A stretch of 64,000 bases of DNA from contig JAVTVX010000019.1 of the NCBI GenBank assembly GCA_033439265.1, forward strand, positions 2,239,501 to 2,303,500. The letters run 5' to 3'. The notes beneath the pieces were generated by a model. It ran no database searches and was not told the DNA's origin. It worked only from the letters and a program-made list of their open reading frames with translations. Shown piece after piece: positions 35,557 to 47,243 of this stretch. This DNA comes from Dillenia suffruticosa. Lineage: Eukaryota; Streptophyta; Magnoliopsida; Dilleniales; Dilleniaceae. Position 1 is the stretch's first letter, and each line of letters begins with the position of its first letter. The translations under genes and the position numbers were made by a program.

Positions 35557-36987
35557 ATGGCCAAAGCCAAAGTTGCGGGTGCTTTGATTTGTTTGGTGAT
35601 TGTTGCCATGGATATCTTGGCTGGGATTCTTGGTATTGAGGCAGAAGCAGCACAAAATAAGGTACGCTTTCTAGCAGTAAATTGTTTCGTTTATGTTTTT
35701 TGAGATACCATTGAATTGATTGATGATATTAGCAAAATATTTTCTTGTTACATAAAAAGAATAAGTGAAAATAATATATTCTCTACATGTTCTTTTTAGA
35801 AAATGAAAAAACTTATAATATTTATTATGAGCTTAGATGTTTGTCAAGTCGTGCAAAACAAATTTATCTTAACTTGTCAATTTGGTCTGAATCTGGTTAC
35901 TGATAATAGTAATTTTTAATCAAAAAAGAGGGGAAGATTAAAGTTAATTGTATCAATGTAGAACAACACACTCTTTATTTTTAACCTCAAAAGTAGAGAT
36001 TACTTATGTGAGTTTGAGAAAAAAGAAAAACGTGGAAAATTTTGTGGTGCCTAGACCTGTGTATGGGTCTGGTTCAAACTGGATTGGAATTGGCCCGTGC
36101 AGAGATCCAAGCCACGAGGCATTAAACTTAAAATTTTGTTGGGTTGTGAGCAGGTGAAGCATTTAAGGCTGTGGATATTTGAGTGCAGAGAGCCGAGCCA
36201 TGAGGCATTCAAACTAGGGGTAGCAGCAGCAATACTATTGGGACTAGCCCATGTCATTACCAACTTGCTTGGGGGATGCAATTGCATTTGTACCCAAGAA
36301 GAGCTTGAGAAAGCTTCTCCTAATAGGCAACTATCTGTGGGTTGCCTCATTTTTGCTTGGTAGGTCTCTCTCTATTTCCATCTATCTTCCACATTCCCCC
36401 CCCTTTTTTTAAAAAAAGACCTTCACTTTGTATGAGTTGGTTTAACTAAAATGATCTTTCCTTTCAATTTAAGACCAATCTGTGAAATCTGAATGGAAAT
36501 TCATTGAAGTGAGACTTATACAATTTAGGACCATCTGATTTGAATTTCCCCTGTTGTGTAAGAAAAAAAAAATCATTTATTTGGATCTAATTCCTAGAAA
36601 CGTGACACAGTAAAAATTGTCCCAAAATTTCTGGCACAATTCATGCAAATGAGGTTCATAAAGGCAGCAATATAATTAACTAGGGTACACTAATCTCTAA
36701 TGAGTTATAATTAAATTAATACCATCCCCTCTTTCTTAAAAATCTCGCATTTGAGTCCCTCGTAATGTTTGTGATAAATGATTAATTATTTTTATTCATG
36801 ATTTTGATTGATCAGGATCATATTGGCCGCTGGATTGTCAATGCTGGTCATAGGAGCTCTATCAAACTCCAAATCAAGAGCGTCCTGCGGCTTCACGCAC
36901 CATCACTTCCTGTCCATTGGAGGCATTCTGTGTTTTGTTCATGCTCTGTTTTCTGTTGCGTTTTATGTTTCCACTACTGCCGAGTAG
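35557..36987 (+). CDS. DUF1218 membrane protein (DESIGUAL/MWL-like)
   Basis: Three exons with GT/AG junctions: 35557-35661, 36154-36359 and 36816-36987; 483 nt, 160 residues. Four hydrophobic segments are visible: residues ~7-28 (an N-terminal anchor or signal-like helix), ~58-78, ~98-118 and ~133-155. Conserved Cys occur in WIFECREPSHEAF, in GGCNCICT and in the ASCGFTHHHF loop, as in DUF1218 proteins. Named members are MODIFYING WALL LIGNIN (secondary wall) and DESIGUAL (leaf symmetry), both endomembrane proteins; which group this belongs to cannot be settled here. The ATG at 35557 is preferred to the in-frame ATG at 35512, because that one would translate a (GA)n leader repeat. Confidence 0.88.
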
Positions 36988-37306
36988 AACAAGCATTAAC
37001 CTCAATTAGGCATGCTTTTGTTCCAGTGGTCATAGACTAATCTGAGTTGAAACATGTATCGTGTTAAAACTTAAACCCCCTTAACTCTTTCTTGTAGAAC
37101 ACCACAAAACTCTCCATTTATTTTTGGAATCTTTATGATTATCATTTTAATCTTGATTTCATCCCTTGTATTTGTGATATATCATTATCAGATTTATTAT
37201 TGAACACCGTTACATAATGCGTTTATTAACGAGGATAATGTATCGGCAAGAATGTTAGACCATAAGAAACGATGATATCCTATTGAAGTTGGACAACCTC
37301 TTCTTT
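36988..37306. other. DUF1218 gene 3' flank
   Basis: Probable 3' UTR and AT-rich DNA up to the copia target site. No further gene. Confidence 0.5.
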
Positions 37307-37311
37307 ATTAT

Positions 37312-37588
37312 TGGTAACATATATGTTGTGAATATTCTCTGATGACACACATGATGCGATTATGTCAATGACTTATTATCCTAAATATCATAATATATCA
37401 ATAATATAATATCACAATATGTTGATGTATCATCTATTTTGAAAAAATATTTGATTAACTTGATTTTGAGAATTTTCTTTATACTTATATATTCTAAATT
37501 GTACAAATACCCTATTTATTCAATACATTATACACAAAAGAAAATATAAAGAATTTTCTCTCTCTTATTATCTCTCTCAATTTTTACA
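37312..37588 (+). repeat. Copia 5' LTR (277 bp)
   Basis: Aligns end to end with 50468-50750: shared blocks include AACATATATGTTGTGAATAT, GTCAATGA, TTATCCTAAATATCA and GAATTTT. Visible divergence suggests an old insertion. Confidence 0.9.
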
Positions 37589-37600
37589 TGGTATCAGATC

Positions 37601-38367
37601 TGATGGTACATGGTCCGGCAGTCCATTACCATAAAGGTTCAGCAGGTCCGTGATCATAAAGCTCACAAAGCTCGCAATCCTCTTTCGGTAAACACTCTTA
37701 CACTCTTGGTTTCTGTTCGGTCGAGGTCTTTCTCTCGACCTATGTCTCTTAATAAAACCCTCTCAGTTTCCTCGGTCACAATGGAAATAATTTCTATTAC
37801 GCGATGGGTCTAAGTTGTGGTTATCTAATAAGAAAAAAAATTTTAACAAACTTAAATCTTCTTTAATTTGATTCAAATTTATTGTGATCTCTCCTGATAA
37901 GAAAGTAAATCTCCTAACAACGGAGACTTTCCTGATCTCTACGACAAAACTAGAACTTTCCTATCTTAGAAAACTCTGAATCTACGGGAAGTTTATGACT
38001 ATGATTCTTGCAATTTCAGAAGATCTCCGGTGATCTCTCCACAAGGAAAGTAGGATTTCTACACCCCTAAATGCATACAAAACCACAATGCATGCTATAT
38101 ATATTATATAGAGACAACCTGCCAGGTATGCACACTTTTACTCTATGTATAGCACACAGAGACTACACAAAATTCAGAAAATTTTAATTATTCATTCTTC
38201 TTTACCTCTTTTCTGACTTGAGCATTGGATGTTCATTTTCCGGAGTTATCTCAAGCAGGTTCTTTTACAGGTATACTCTCCTAAGACGACCCGGTAGATA
38301 CGACATCACCGATTCCTTATTCGAGCTAGAAGGACAATTTGCTATGGAGTCAAATTTGATTTCAACA
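37601..38367 (+). repeat. Tat-like 5' LTR (767 bp)
   Basis: Matches 44424-45198 throughout, e.g. GTAAACACTCTTACACTC, ATGGAAATAATT, GGAAAGTAGG. The TG...CA ends are intact. Confidence 0.9.
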
Positions 38368-41216
38368 GATTGGCGCCATCCATAAGAACGATTGACTGAT
38401 CAACTTAAAGAACTTCACGTCTTGTTTCTCCTATCAGCATGTCACTAAAAAGAAGAAGGCCGATGATTTGCTTCGACGATGACGACTTAGGAGGGGTCAA
38501 CCTAAGTTGGCATGACCCCCTGGTCATCATCGCCAAAATAAGCTAGTACATCATGAGAGAATTTTAGTCAACCAAGGAGCAGATTGCAACTTCCTATATT
38601 GGGACGTCTTTTACCAAATGAGCTTCCATCAAGTGCATCTCCAGCTTTCTACTGGCCCTTGAAAGAGCTTTTGAATAAGTGGCTATACCTCGAGAATAAT
38701 ATTTTGCTCCCTTTAACTCTGAGGACACTACCTAACCACACTACTACCGCGACCACCTTTAGTGTGGTCAAACTACCATCTCTATACAATGCCATCTTGG
38801 GCCATCCTAGTCTAAAAGGCCTAGAGGCCTTACCGAGTTTTAAACATATGAAAATCAAGTTCATAATGTCTCTGGGCATTGCAACGCTAACTTGCGATTT
38901 GGATCCCCAAACCTACGCTGAAAGAGGAAAGAAAGAATCTCACCATAGATATAATGGAATTCATATACGACATCAAGCAATGAGCTAAACCTAAGTTTGG
39001 TGAAGAGGTGGTTGAGATCCAGATCATGGATGCTCTTGCTCAGACTGTCCAAATCGGAGTCCACCTATCAACCCCACTTCGAGATGCCATAACTGATTGC
39101 TTGCTATGACACTAACGTTTTTGTGTGATTACCCAAAGATATGTTAGGAATACCCCTCTCGGTAATCGTACACAAATTGATAGTGGATCCTAGTCATAAG
39201 CTTGTATTCATGCTAGAATGCTAGCGATCGATACAAGAAAAAGTACAAAAACTACTAGGATCAAACTTCATTAGAGAAGTAAAAAATTTCGAATGGTTAG
39301 AAAATGTGGTCATAGTAAAGAAAGCGAACAATAAATGGAGGATGCTTGTTGATTTCATTTATCTCAACAAAGCATGCCCAAATGACAACAATCTACTTCT
39401 GAAAATCGATAAACTCATAAATAACTTATCATGTATGAGCACCTAAGTTTCATGAATGCATTCTCACGCTACAATCAGGTTCATATGGCTCTAGAGGATG
39501 AAGAAAAACCATTTTTATTATAGAATTCGACACCTATTGCTACAAAGTCATGCCATTTAGCCTTAAGAATGAGGGAACAACCTTCCAACACTTGGTCAAC
39601 AAAGTATTTAATGAGTTGCTTGGCAGGAATGTCGAGATTTATATAGACAACATGCTCGTCAAGAGCACCAACTTGGCGACCCCATGTTGCAGATCTTGAG
39701 GAAACATTTTAGACACTAGAATGCTATAATATTAAGCTAAATCCAGCCTAATGCACCTTTGGCATTACTTTAGGTAAGTTCTTGGACTTCTTGATCACCA
39801 ACCTAGGGATCAAAACCAATCTAGAAAAGATTCAGGCAATTTCAGATATGGCCCTGCCTTGAACATTGAAGGAGACGCAACGCCTTATTGGACGGATTGC
39901 GGGTTTAAGCCGATTTATGCCAAAGGTGGGAGAAAGGGACAAGCCTTTCTTCAATACCTTAAAGAAGTCCCATAAATTCGCATGGACACCCGAATATTAG
40001 GTAGCCTTTGACAAACTCAAGGAGTACCTCCTGTCACTACCTCTCCTCTCGGACTGTCTCTAGTGAGAAACTCTATCTTTACTTATTTGTAACTGATCGA
40101 GCTCTCTATTATGCATTAGTGAGATGGGATGCCATTGTACAAAGACCTATGTATTACGTTAATTGGGTACTCCAAGAGTCAGAAATCAACTACAAGCCTA
40201 TTGAGAAGGTGGCTTTTGCTCTTGTCATAATTACTCGCCGCCTATGTCCATACTTCCAAACACACACGATCATGGTGCTGACCAACTAGTCTTTAAAGTT
40301 GATCTCACAAAAGAGTGTCACCTCATGCCGCCTCATCAAGTAGCTTATTGAGCTCAGAGAGTTGGATATCGGGTACTAACCAAGCCTTGCCATCAAAGAT
40401 CAAACCCTAACTGACTTCATCCTCAAGTACACCGACCTGAATCCCATCGAGCCAACTATTGACAGCCCCACAAAAGGATGGCTGATTCCACTGTGGAGTC
40501 AAATTTGGATGGTTCTTCCAATTCATTAAGGAGCGAAGCTAGATTCATCCTAGTGTGTCCTGAGAACTTCAGAGCAGAATATCTACTCTGCTTTGACTTT
40601 TAAGCCACCAATAACTAGGCTGAATATAAAGTATTGCTGACCTACAAATTGTAGCATTATTAGGAGCTCGGGACATTTGAATTTTCACTGACAGCCAACT
40701 TGTGGTCAAATAGATCAAGAGAACATATGACAACAAGGAACCGATGATGGCGAAATACCTCTTTAAACTCCAGGAAGTAATGAACAAGTTCAACAAAGTT
40801 GACATACAATAGATTTCCAGATTTTAAAGTGCACATGCTCTCCAAGCTTGCAAGTTCAGACTTTGTCGTGACTAGGCGGATAGCTTATATCGAGAGTCTT
40901 CCATACCTGAGTACTAACGAACCAGAATAGATCCTGCTAATTGATAGCCCACCAATCTGGAAGGATCCAATCCAGGCCTATCTCAGAAGTGGTCAATTGC
41001 TGGATTCCCCAAAAGAGGTGGTAAAGATCAAGCCCAGAACTACACACTATGCTATCATTGATGGATCACTTTACAAGAAGTCCTTTATTTACCCCTATCT
41101 CAACAATCTCACACCAAAGGAGAGAGACTACGGTCTTAGAGAAATCTATGAAGAAATATGTGACGACCATCTGGGTACCCTGAATCTAGCTAATAAGACC
41201 TTATGATAAGGATACT
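38368..41216 (+). pseudogene. Decayed Ty3 pol: protease, RT, RNase H, second RNase H-like
   Basis: The protease-like motif region starts only about 80 nt after the primer site. RT signatures include FIREVKNFEWLENVVIVKK-like residues near 39270. A first RNase H stretch YYVNWVLQESEINYKPIEKV lies near 40150-40210. A second RNase H-like block near 40490-40830 carries DGSSNS, an ATNN-type motif and TDSQLVVK. The integrase zinc-binding start lies near 41140-41210. Frameshifts and stops occur throughout. Confidence 0.75.
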
Positions 41217-42245
41217 ATTGGCCCACTATGAGAATTGATGTGGAGACCTACGACAAACAATGTGACAAATGTCAGCGTTTCTCCTCGGCACCTTACCAAC
41301 CCTCCTTCGATCTCTATCCACTCGCAAGTCTATGGTTGTTCACGCAGTAAAGCATGAACATACTAGTACCGTTTCCACAGATCATCAAACAATGAAAATT
41401 CCTCATTATCGCCATATACTATTTCATTAAATGGGTGGAAACTGAACCACTGGTCCAGATAATAGCAAGCAAGATCCAAATGTTCATATGGATGTCCATC
41501 ATTACCATGTTCAGTTTATCCTATGTCTTTATCATCGACAATGGTAAACAGATCGACAATAAAAATTTCCAAGAGCTCTACAGCAAACTTGAGATTTAGT
41601 ATTGTTTTACCTCTGTTGCTTTCCCACAAGAAAACGGCCTCATTAAAATAACCAACTGAATAATCCTCCAAGAACTCAAGACGACACTGGATGAAGCGAA
41701 TGGCCAATGAGTAAACGAACTCTACAAAATCCTTTGGACTTACTGAGCCATACCTAGAACGGTCACAGGGAAAACACTATTCAGTTTCACCTATGGGTAT
41801 GAAGTAGTCTTATTAGTGGAGATGGTATCCATTTGGTACGGACCAATATTAGCCAAACACTAATGAGCACGTATTGCATGAGAATTTGGACCTTTTACTG
41901 GAATTATGAGATACTACATTTGTTCAAATGTCTGTCTATCAATAACAGATAGCCTGATACTGTAATAGGAGTGTGAGAGTCAGAATGTTCAAACTAAGAG
42001 ATTTAGTCCTATGAAGAGTAAAGGCGACAGGATAGCCATAGCCTGGAGGAAAACTTGTATCAAACTAGGAAGGACCATAACAAATGCGCTCGATAGTTCA
42101 TCCAAGAACATACTGGCACAGTCACTTAGTTCTAATATACTCAGGATATGGAACTCAGACAACTTACGTGTCTACTATCAGTAATTCTTGTCATTTTTCC
42201 AATTTTGATACATGTTCCGGTTATTAACAATAACACTATTCTTTT
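41217..42245 (+). pseudogene. Decayed Ty3 integrase core
   Basis: Follows the zinc-binding H-H-C-C region; CDKCQRFSSAPYQPS near 41258-41305 is the end of that domain. IIDNGKQIDN near 41530 is the second catalytic Asp region, and ENGLI near 41635 takes the place of the usual NGQAE motif. Several stops. Confidence 0.7.
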
Positions 42246-42985
42246 ACATAACATTGTTTATTAGGCGTCAGCGCCCGTCGGTCTCTATTCCATTACTCTA
42301 TTCATTATGGGACTATCTCCCAATTCTATGCCTCATATGGGTTTTGTATCAATTCAAACCAATATACAAGATCTAACTTCCGAGCAGGTGGCTTCTACTA
42401 TCTCCCAGCTCCATGCATCACATGGGTTTTGCACCCATCATAGCTAATATACGGGATTTATCTCATGAGTAGCTAACTCTTACTATCTCTTGGCTCCACA
42501 TATCATACGGATTTTGCACCTATTCTAGCCAATATACGAGATCTAATTTCGGAGAGGTTGGTTTCCACTATCTCTCGACTTTGCGTCTCACGTGAATTCT
42601 GCATCCATCCTATCCAATATATAGGTTCGAAGTCCTAAGCGGGTAACTCTCACTATCTCTCGGCTCCCCATCTCACATGGGTTCTGTAGCCCTCCTAGCC
42701 AATATCGGGATTTAACTCTCAAGTGGGTAGCTCCCATTATCTCTTAATTTCATGCCTTATATGGGTTCTGTACCCATCCTAGTTAATATACGGGATCTAA
42801 CTTCTGAGCGGGTGACTCCTATTATCTCTTGACTCCACGTCTCACATGGGTTTTACACCCATCCTAGGTAATATACATAATCTAACTCTGGAGCGGATGG
42901 CTCCCATTATTTCTTGACTCCGCGCCTTACATAGACTCTGCACTCATTTTAACATCAATATACGAGATTTAACTCCTGACAGGTG
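42246..42985 (+). repeat. Eight ~85-bp tandem repeats before the 3' LTR
   Basis: The phrase CACATGGGTTnTGnACCCATC or a variant recurs at about 42337, 42422, 42507, 42590, 42677, 42761, 42845 and 42931 (spacing 83-87), each followed by AATATACGGGATCTAACTC-type and CCACTATCTCTCG-type blocks. Such arrays between pol and the 3' LTR are known from Tat-lineage elements. Confidence 0.9.
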
Positions 42986-44423
42986 GCTTCCACAAGCTTT
43001 TGGCACCACACTAAGCAAGAGTTATGCAATCACTTTTCCAGCTTTATGCCTCTTGCACACCTCCTATGGGTATCATGGAATTCAACCTGTCAACATCTAG
43101 AAAGGGTTTTAAGTACTCTAGTACTCCTCTTGATTAAGATACAATCAAAGATTACTCCAAGCTAGAGTGTCTCGGAGACTTCATCGATGTGATTGGCTTT
43201 AATTCAATATACGAATCTTTAAACACAATAAAGCGACAAGAATGTCACGTGGCAAAGAAAACGAGTTCTATATTTATTCACCAACATCTTTATAGAGCAA
43301 GCCATAATTTATACAAATGGAAGCAAAAATAGCAAGGATATTTAATTTCAATACAACACGATGTTTACATATCAAGAGTACAAAGTTGGGAAGGGGAAAT
43401 GCAAAGCTGAAATTGCAGAGAAAGAGAAAGAGAACTGCATCAAAGTGCTTCTCCTCCCTTGCTTCTTTCCTCTACAATGCAGTCAAAGCCACTGGTGATG
43501 ATAAGGGGAAGATGGGATAACTCCTTAGCCCATAAGCTTTAGCTTGAATCTTGGACTTACTTACCAGGTTCGTTCTCCCACTTCCACCTTTATATATTTC
43601 ATTTCTTTATTCCTTGGCCCTAGGAATGTCGGCAATCCCCAATTAATCAGCTACCTATTCACCTATTGCTCGACCATTCTTGTAGGGGGAAACACTTCCA
43701 CCTTCCAAAGGACTCTGAAAAAGGAAAAGGATATGTCTACACTCACTACAAGGTCCCTTGAAACACCGATGTTGGGCCATCATGATATTGAGTTTCCGAA
43801 TGCCGTGATGAAACTTTGCATTGACAATTTCCCTATTGATGGAACCTCGAATTAACAGCCCTCATACTCTCTCCACAACTATACCATACAATCCTACCTC
43901 ATGAAAAACTTTCCAAAACATCCTGCTCAGGGTGGGATGCACTGAAATATTACAAATCACTCTGTCCCTAAACTCATCAATATTGAAATATTACAATGAT
44001 TCAGAACCCCTTACTACCTCTGTTTCTCACAAATTTCGCTACTCATGAATCAAAAGCAAGGCCAAAACTTTATCCCACACAAGGAACGGATGAACCTCCA
44101 ACAACTGCTCTTTATTATTTATAACCACTGGAGGCGTGTTGAATATGATTTTCAGTGATCAAAGCAAAAGCTGAAACAGTGCATTTCACATTTAATGCTA
44201 TACCGTAACGTCTTTTCCACTTACCCACAACCGACCCACTCTTGCGCTCTTTCTGCATACACCACTTCTATGTCTTTTCCGCTTCATAACTTCTTAAACT
44301 GCCAATATCTATCACATTTAATGCTACGCTTTCGCGCCTTTTCGGTTAAAATACACCACTTTAGAGCGTTTTTCTCTACTCCTAACACTATTTCCATGAA
44401 ACAAAATGAGAAGTAGGGGCAAA
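42986..44423. other. Tat-like element 3' non-coding region
   Basis: From the repeat array to the 3' LTR. A 67-codon frame at 43317 and a 103-codon frame at 43544 match nothing I recognise and are probably chance. Confidence 0.4.
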
Positions 44424-45198
44424 TGATAGTATATGATCTGGCAGTCTATTACCATAAGCCCATTATCATAAAATCTTAGCAGACCCATGATCATAAACCC
44501 GCAAAGCCTGCAAAGCTCACAAAACCTCTCTTGGTAAACACTCTTACACTCTCGATTTCTATTTGGTTGAGGTCTCCCTCTCAGAGCTATGTCTCTCAAT
44601 AAAACTCTCTTGATCCTCTTGGTCACTATGGAAATAATTCCTATTATGTGACGGATCTAAGTTGTGATTATCCAATAAGGAAAAAAATCTTTAATAAACT
44701 TAAATTTTCCTTAATTTGAAATAAATCTATTATAATCTTTTCCAATAAAAAAGTAAATCTTGTAACAATGGAGACTTTCTTGATTTCTACGACAACAACT
44801 GGAACTTTTTTATCTTAGAAAACTCTGAATCTATGAGAAGTCTATGATTATGATTCTTGCAATCTCGGAAGATTTTCAGCAATTTCTCCACAAGGAAAGT
44901 AGGGTTTTTACACCCCTATATGTATACGAGTCCCACCATGTATGCTATATATATTAGGTGCGCACACTTTTACTCTACATGTAGCATACAAAATCAACAC
45001 AATGCTCAGACTCTTTCAATTATTCATTCCTTTTTTCCACTCTTTTGACTTGAACACCGGACTTTCCTCCGTCAGAGCCACCTCTGATAGGTTTTTTGTA
45101 AGTCTACTTTCCTAAGATGACCCAGCAAACACGACATTAGCGGTTTCCCATTTAAGCCATAAGGACAACTTACTGTGGAGTCGAATTTGACTTCAACA
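44424..45198 (+). repeat. Tat-like 3' LTR (775 bp)
   Basis: Pair of 37601-38367, preceded by a purine-rich tract and followed by the AGATC duplication. Confidence 0.9.
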
Positions 45199-45203
45199 AG
45201 ATC

Positions 45204-46318
45204 TATATTCATTTATCTTTCATGTTCATACTTCTTTTGACATGGTATTAGAGCCCCATTTGCAGAGGGGTTACAAAAATACCTCTAGGGTTTTCGATAG
45301 GTCTGAAAACCCTCGTTTTTGTTTTCTTACTATCCCAATGTAATTCTCCTAATATAATTATATTAAGCAAATTATATAGGACAATTCATTTTTTCTCCAA
45401 CAACCCATCTTAACTTTCCCCAAAATCGTCATTGCACGTGCCATTGGATCAATGATTTGAGTACACCACTATGTTCGCAACCTCTTCCACAGTCGACAAT
45501 ATAAATTTCAGCATCATCCATCATCCATCATCCATCATCCATCATCCATCATCCCATGTGCTCTCACGTGTCAGCCAAATTTCCTAGCAATAGCTATTGA
45601 CATCCTGTCAAAGCTTGTGATAAAAACATCTTTTCTAGTCGTTTTCTACACATCTATTATCAACTTGCATACACCAAATTAATCTACGTTACTCGATGAT
45701 TACATCGGTCATAATTAGACCGCTGTACGACAAAGCACATGCCATCAATATGCCAGTGGTCTGTTCTGCAAAGCTACTCTCCAGAGGTTGAAGACAACCA
45801 AACAACGTCGTTTTGAGTCAACAAGTGCTAAACGATGCCATTTCAATCCTTCAACATACTCTCTCACATCCATAACATCATCGACATGTTATTTGCAATG
45901 TTCGAATTCTGTGCCCACTCTGCCACATCATCAAGCCATGTCAACTACCACATCATCCACCATGTCGGATATATAGCACCGGTTGCCATGTCATTAACCA
46001 TGTGTCTTCAACATTAGCATCCACATGTCCCTCCACGTTGGGATCCATGTGTTGAACATGTCACCCTTTATATTTGCCACTCGGCCAACATGTCATCACA
46101 CATGCCACATCAGCATTCTCATACCTTGGTTCAGTTCAAGTGGGCCAGTTCAATCATTGACCATACTTTGACCATTTGGTTCAGCCATTTCAACTGATTT
46201 TTTGTTAACAGACTAGTTCCTAACTTTTTCTGATGTCTTGAATCCATTTTTGGGTGGCTAACTTTTGACACTATAAACAACTTTATTCCATTTCTTGTGA
46301 TTTTTAAGTGCTCTTATT
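45204..46318 (+). other. Copia leader between primer site and gag
   Basis: Long non-coding leader resuming the copia element after the nested insertion. It has a CATCATC-type tandem tract at 45508-45553, several CACATGTC-like words, and a second primer-site-like TGGTATTAGAGCC at 45243. Confidence 0.55.
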
Positions 46319-47186
46319 ATGTATTTTTGCATTATGGATGTTTCCAAATTGTCTAAACACATTTCTCAACCAATTGATGTTGTATTTGATGGCTCCAATT
46401 CTGATTTATGGATTGAGAAAATGTACAGTTTTCTTAAAGGAATGTTTGGCGTATTGTTACCGAAAACATACCCAAATCTACACAAAAGAAGGATGATGAA
46501 ACAGATGGATTCATAGAACACATAATAAATTGGGATGATATGAATCATCAGATTCTCACATGGTTCCGAAATATGCGTATGAAAATTATCAAACTCGGCT
46601 TTCTACATTTTGACAATGTAAAAGATGTATGAGATTTCTTAAAAACTCAGTATTCTATTTTTGATAATATCAATTGATTTCAATTTTATAGACGTTTTCA
46701 TTGTGTGCAACAATAATCTGACCAAACTATCCATAGTTGTGTGTCTGAACTACAAGAAGTTTGGGATCAATTGGCATGCATGGCCTAGTACTGATGTAAC
46801 CATTATATATGATAATCTTTATGATGGTCATCACATATGACATTTATCAATGACTCCGGAACACATCTGTAGCTTCCTTCTTTATTGCGGTTCTATACCC
46901 AATCTCAATACTGTTATCAAGGAATTGATTACAAAAGAAAGCCGTCTTAATATTCTTCGTATAAAGAAATTTGCACTATTTGCTGATATTGTTTTTGCCA
47001 CTCCAACCTCGCCTCATCAAGTCTTCTCCTTCTTAAAAATCAGCTATGAACTCTCAAAAAAGACTTTGCATTTACAGCCACAAGTATGGTCATCACTTCT
47101 TTGAATGCAGAACAAGACTCAAACATACCTCAGGATAACAGACTTTTGGACAAGGTGTTCTTTTAAGTCCCTTTACATTCCGCTTA

Positions 47187-47243
<57 letters not shown>

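Larger units (their letters stand above)
37601..45198 (+). mobile_element. Ty3 (Tat-lineage-like) element nested in copia
   Basis: The LTRs 37601-38367 and 44424-45198 start TGATnGTAnATG and end TTCAACA. AGATC at 37596-37600 and 45199-45203 is the target duplication. TGGCGCC at 38371-38377 is a primer site of the type common in plant Ty3 elements, and AGAAGTAGGGGCAAA is the polypurine tract. Degenerate pol runs protease-like (about 38450-38580), reverse transcriptase (about 39220-39760), RNase H (about 39900-40300), a second RNase H-like block (about 40490-40880) and integrase (about 41000-41900). The double RNase H and the repeats before the 3' LTR point to the Tat lineage. No gag region is recognisable. 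Many stops; inactive. Confidence 0.88.
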
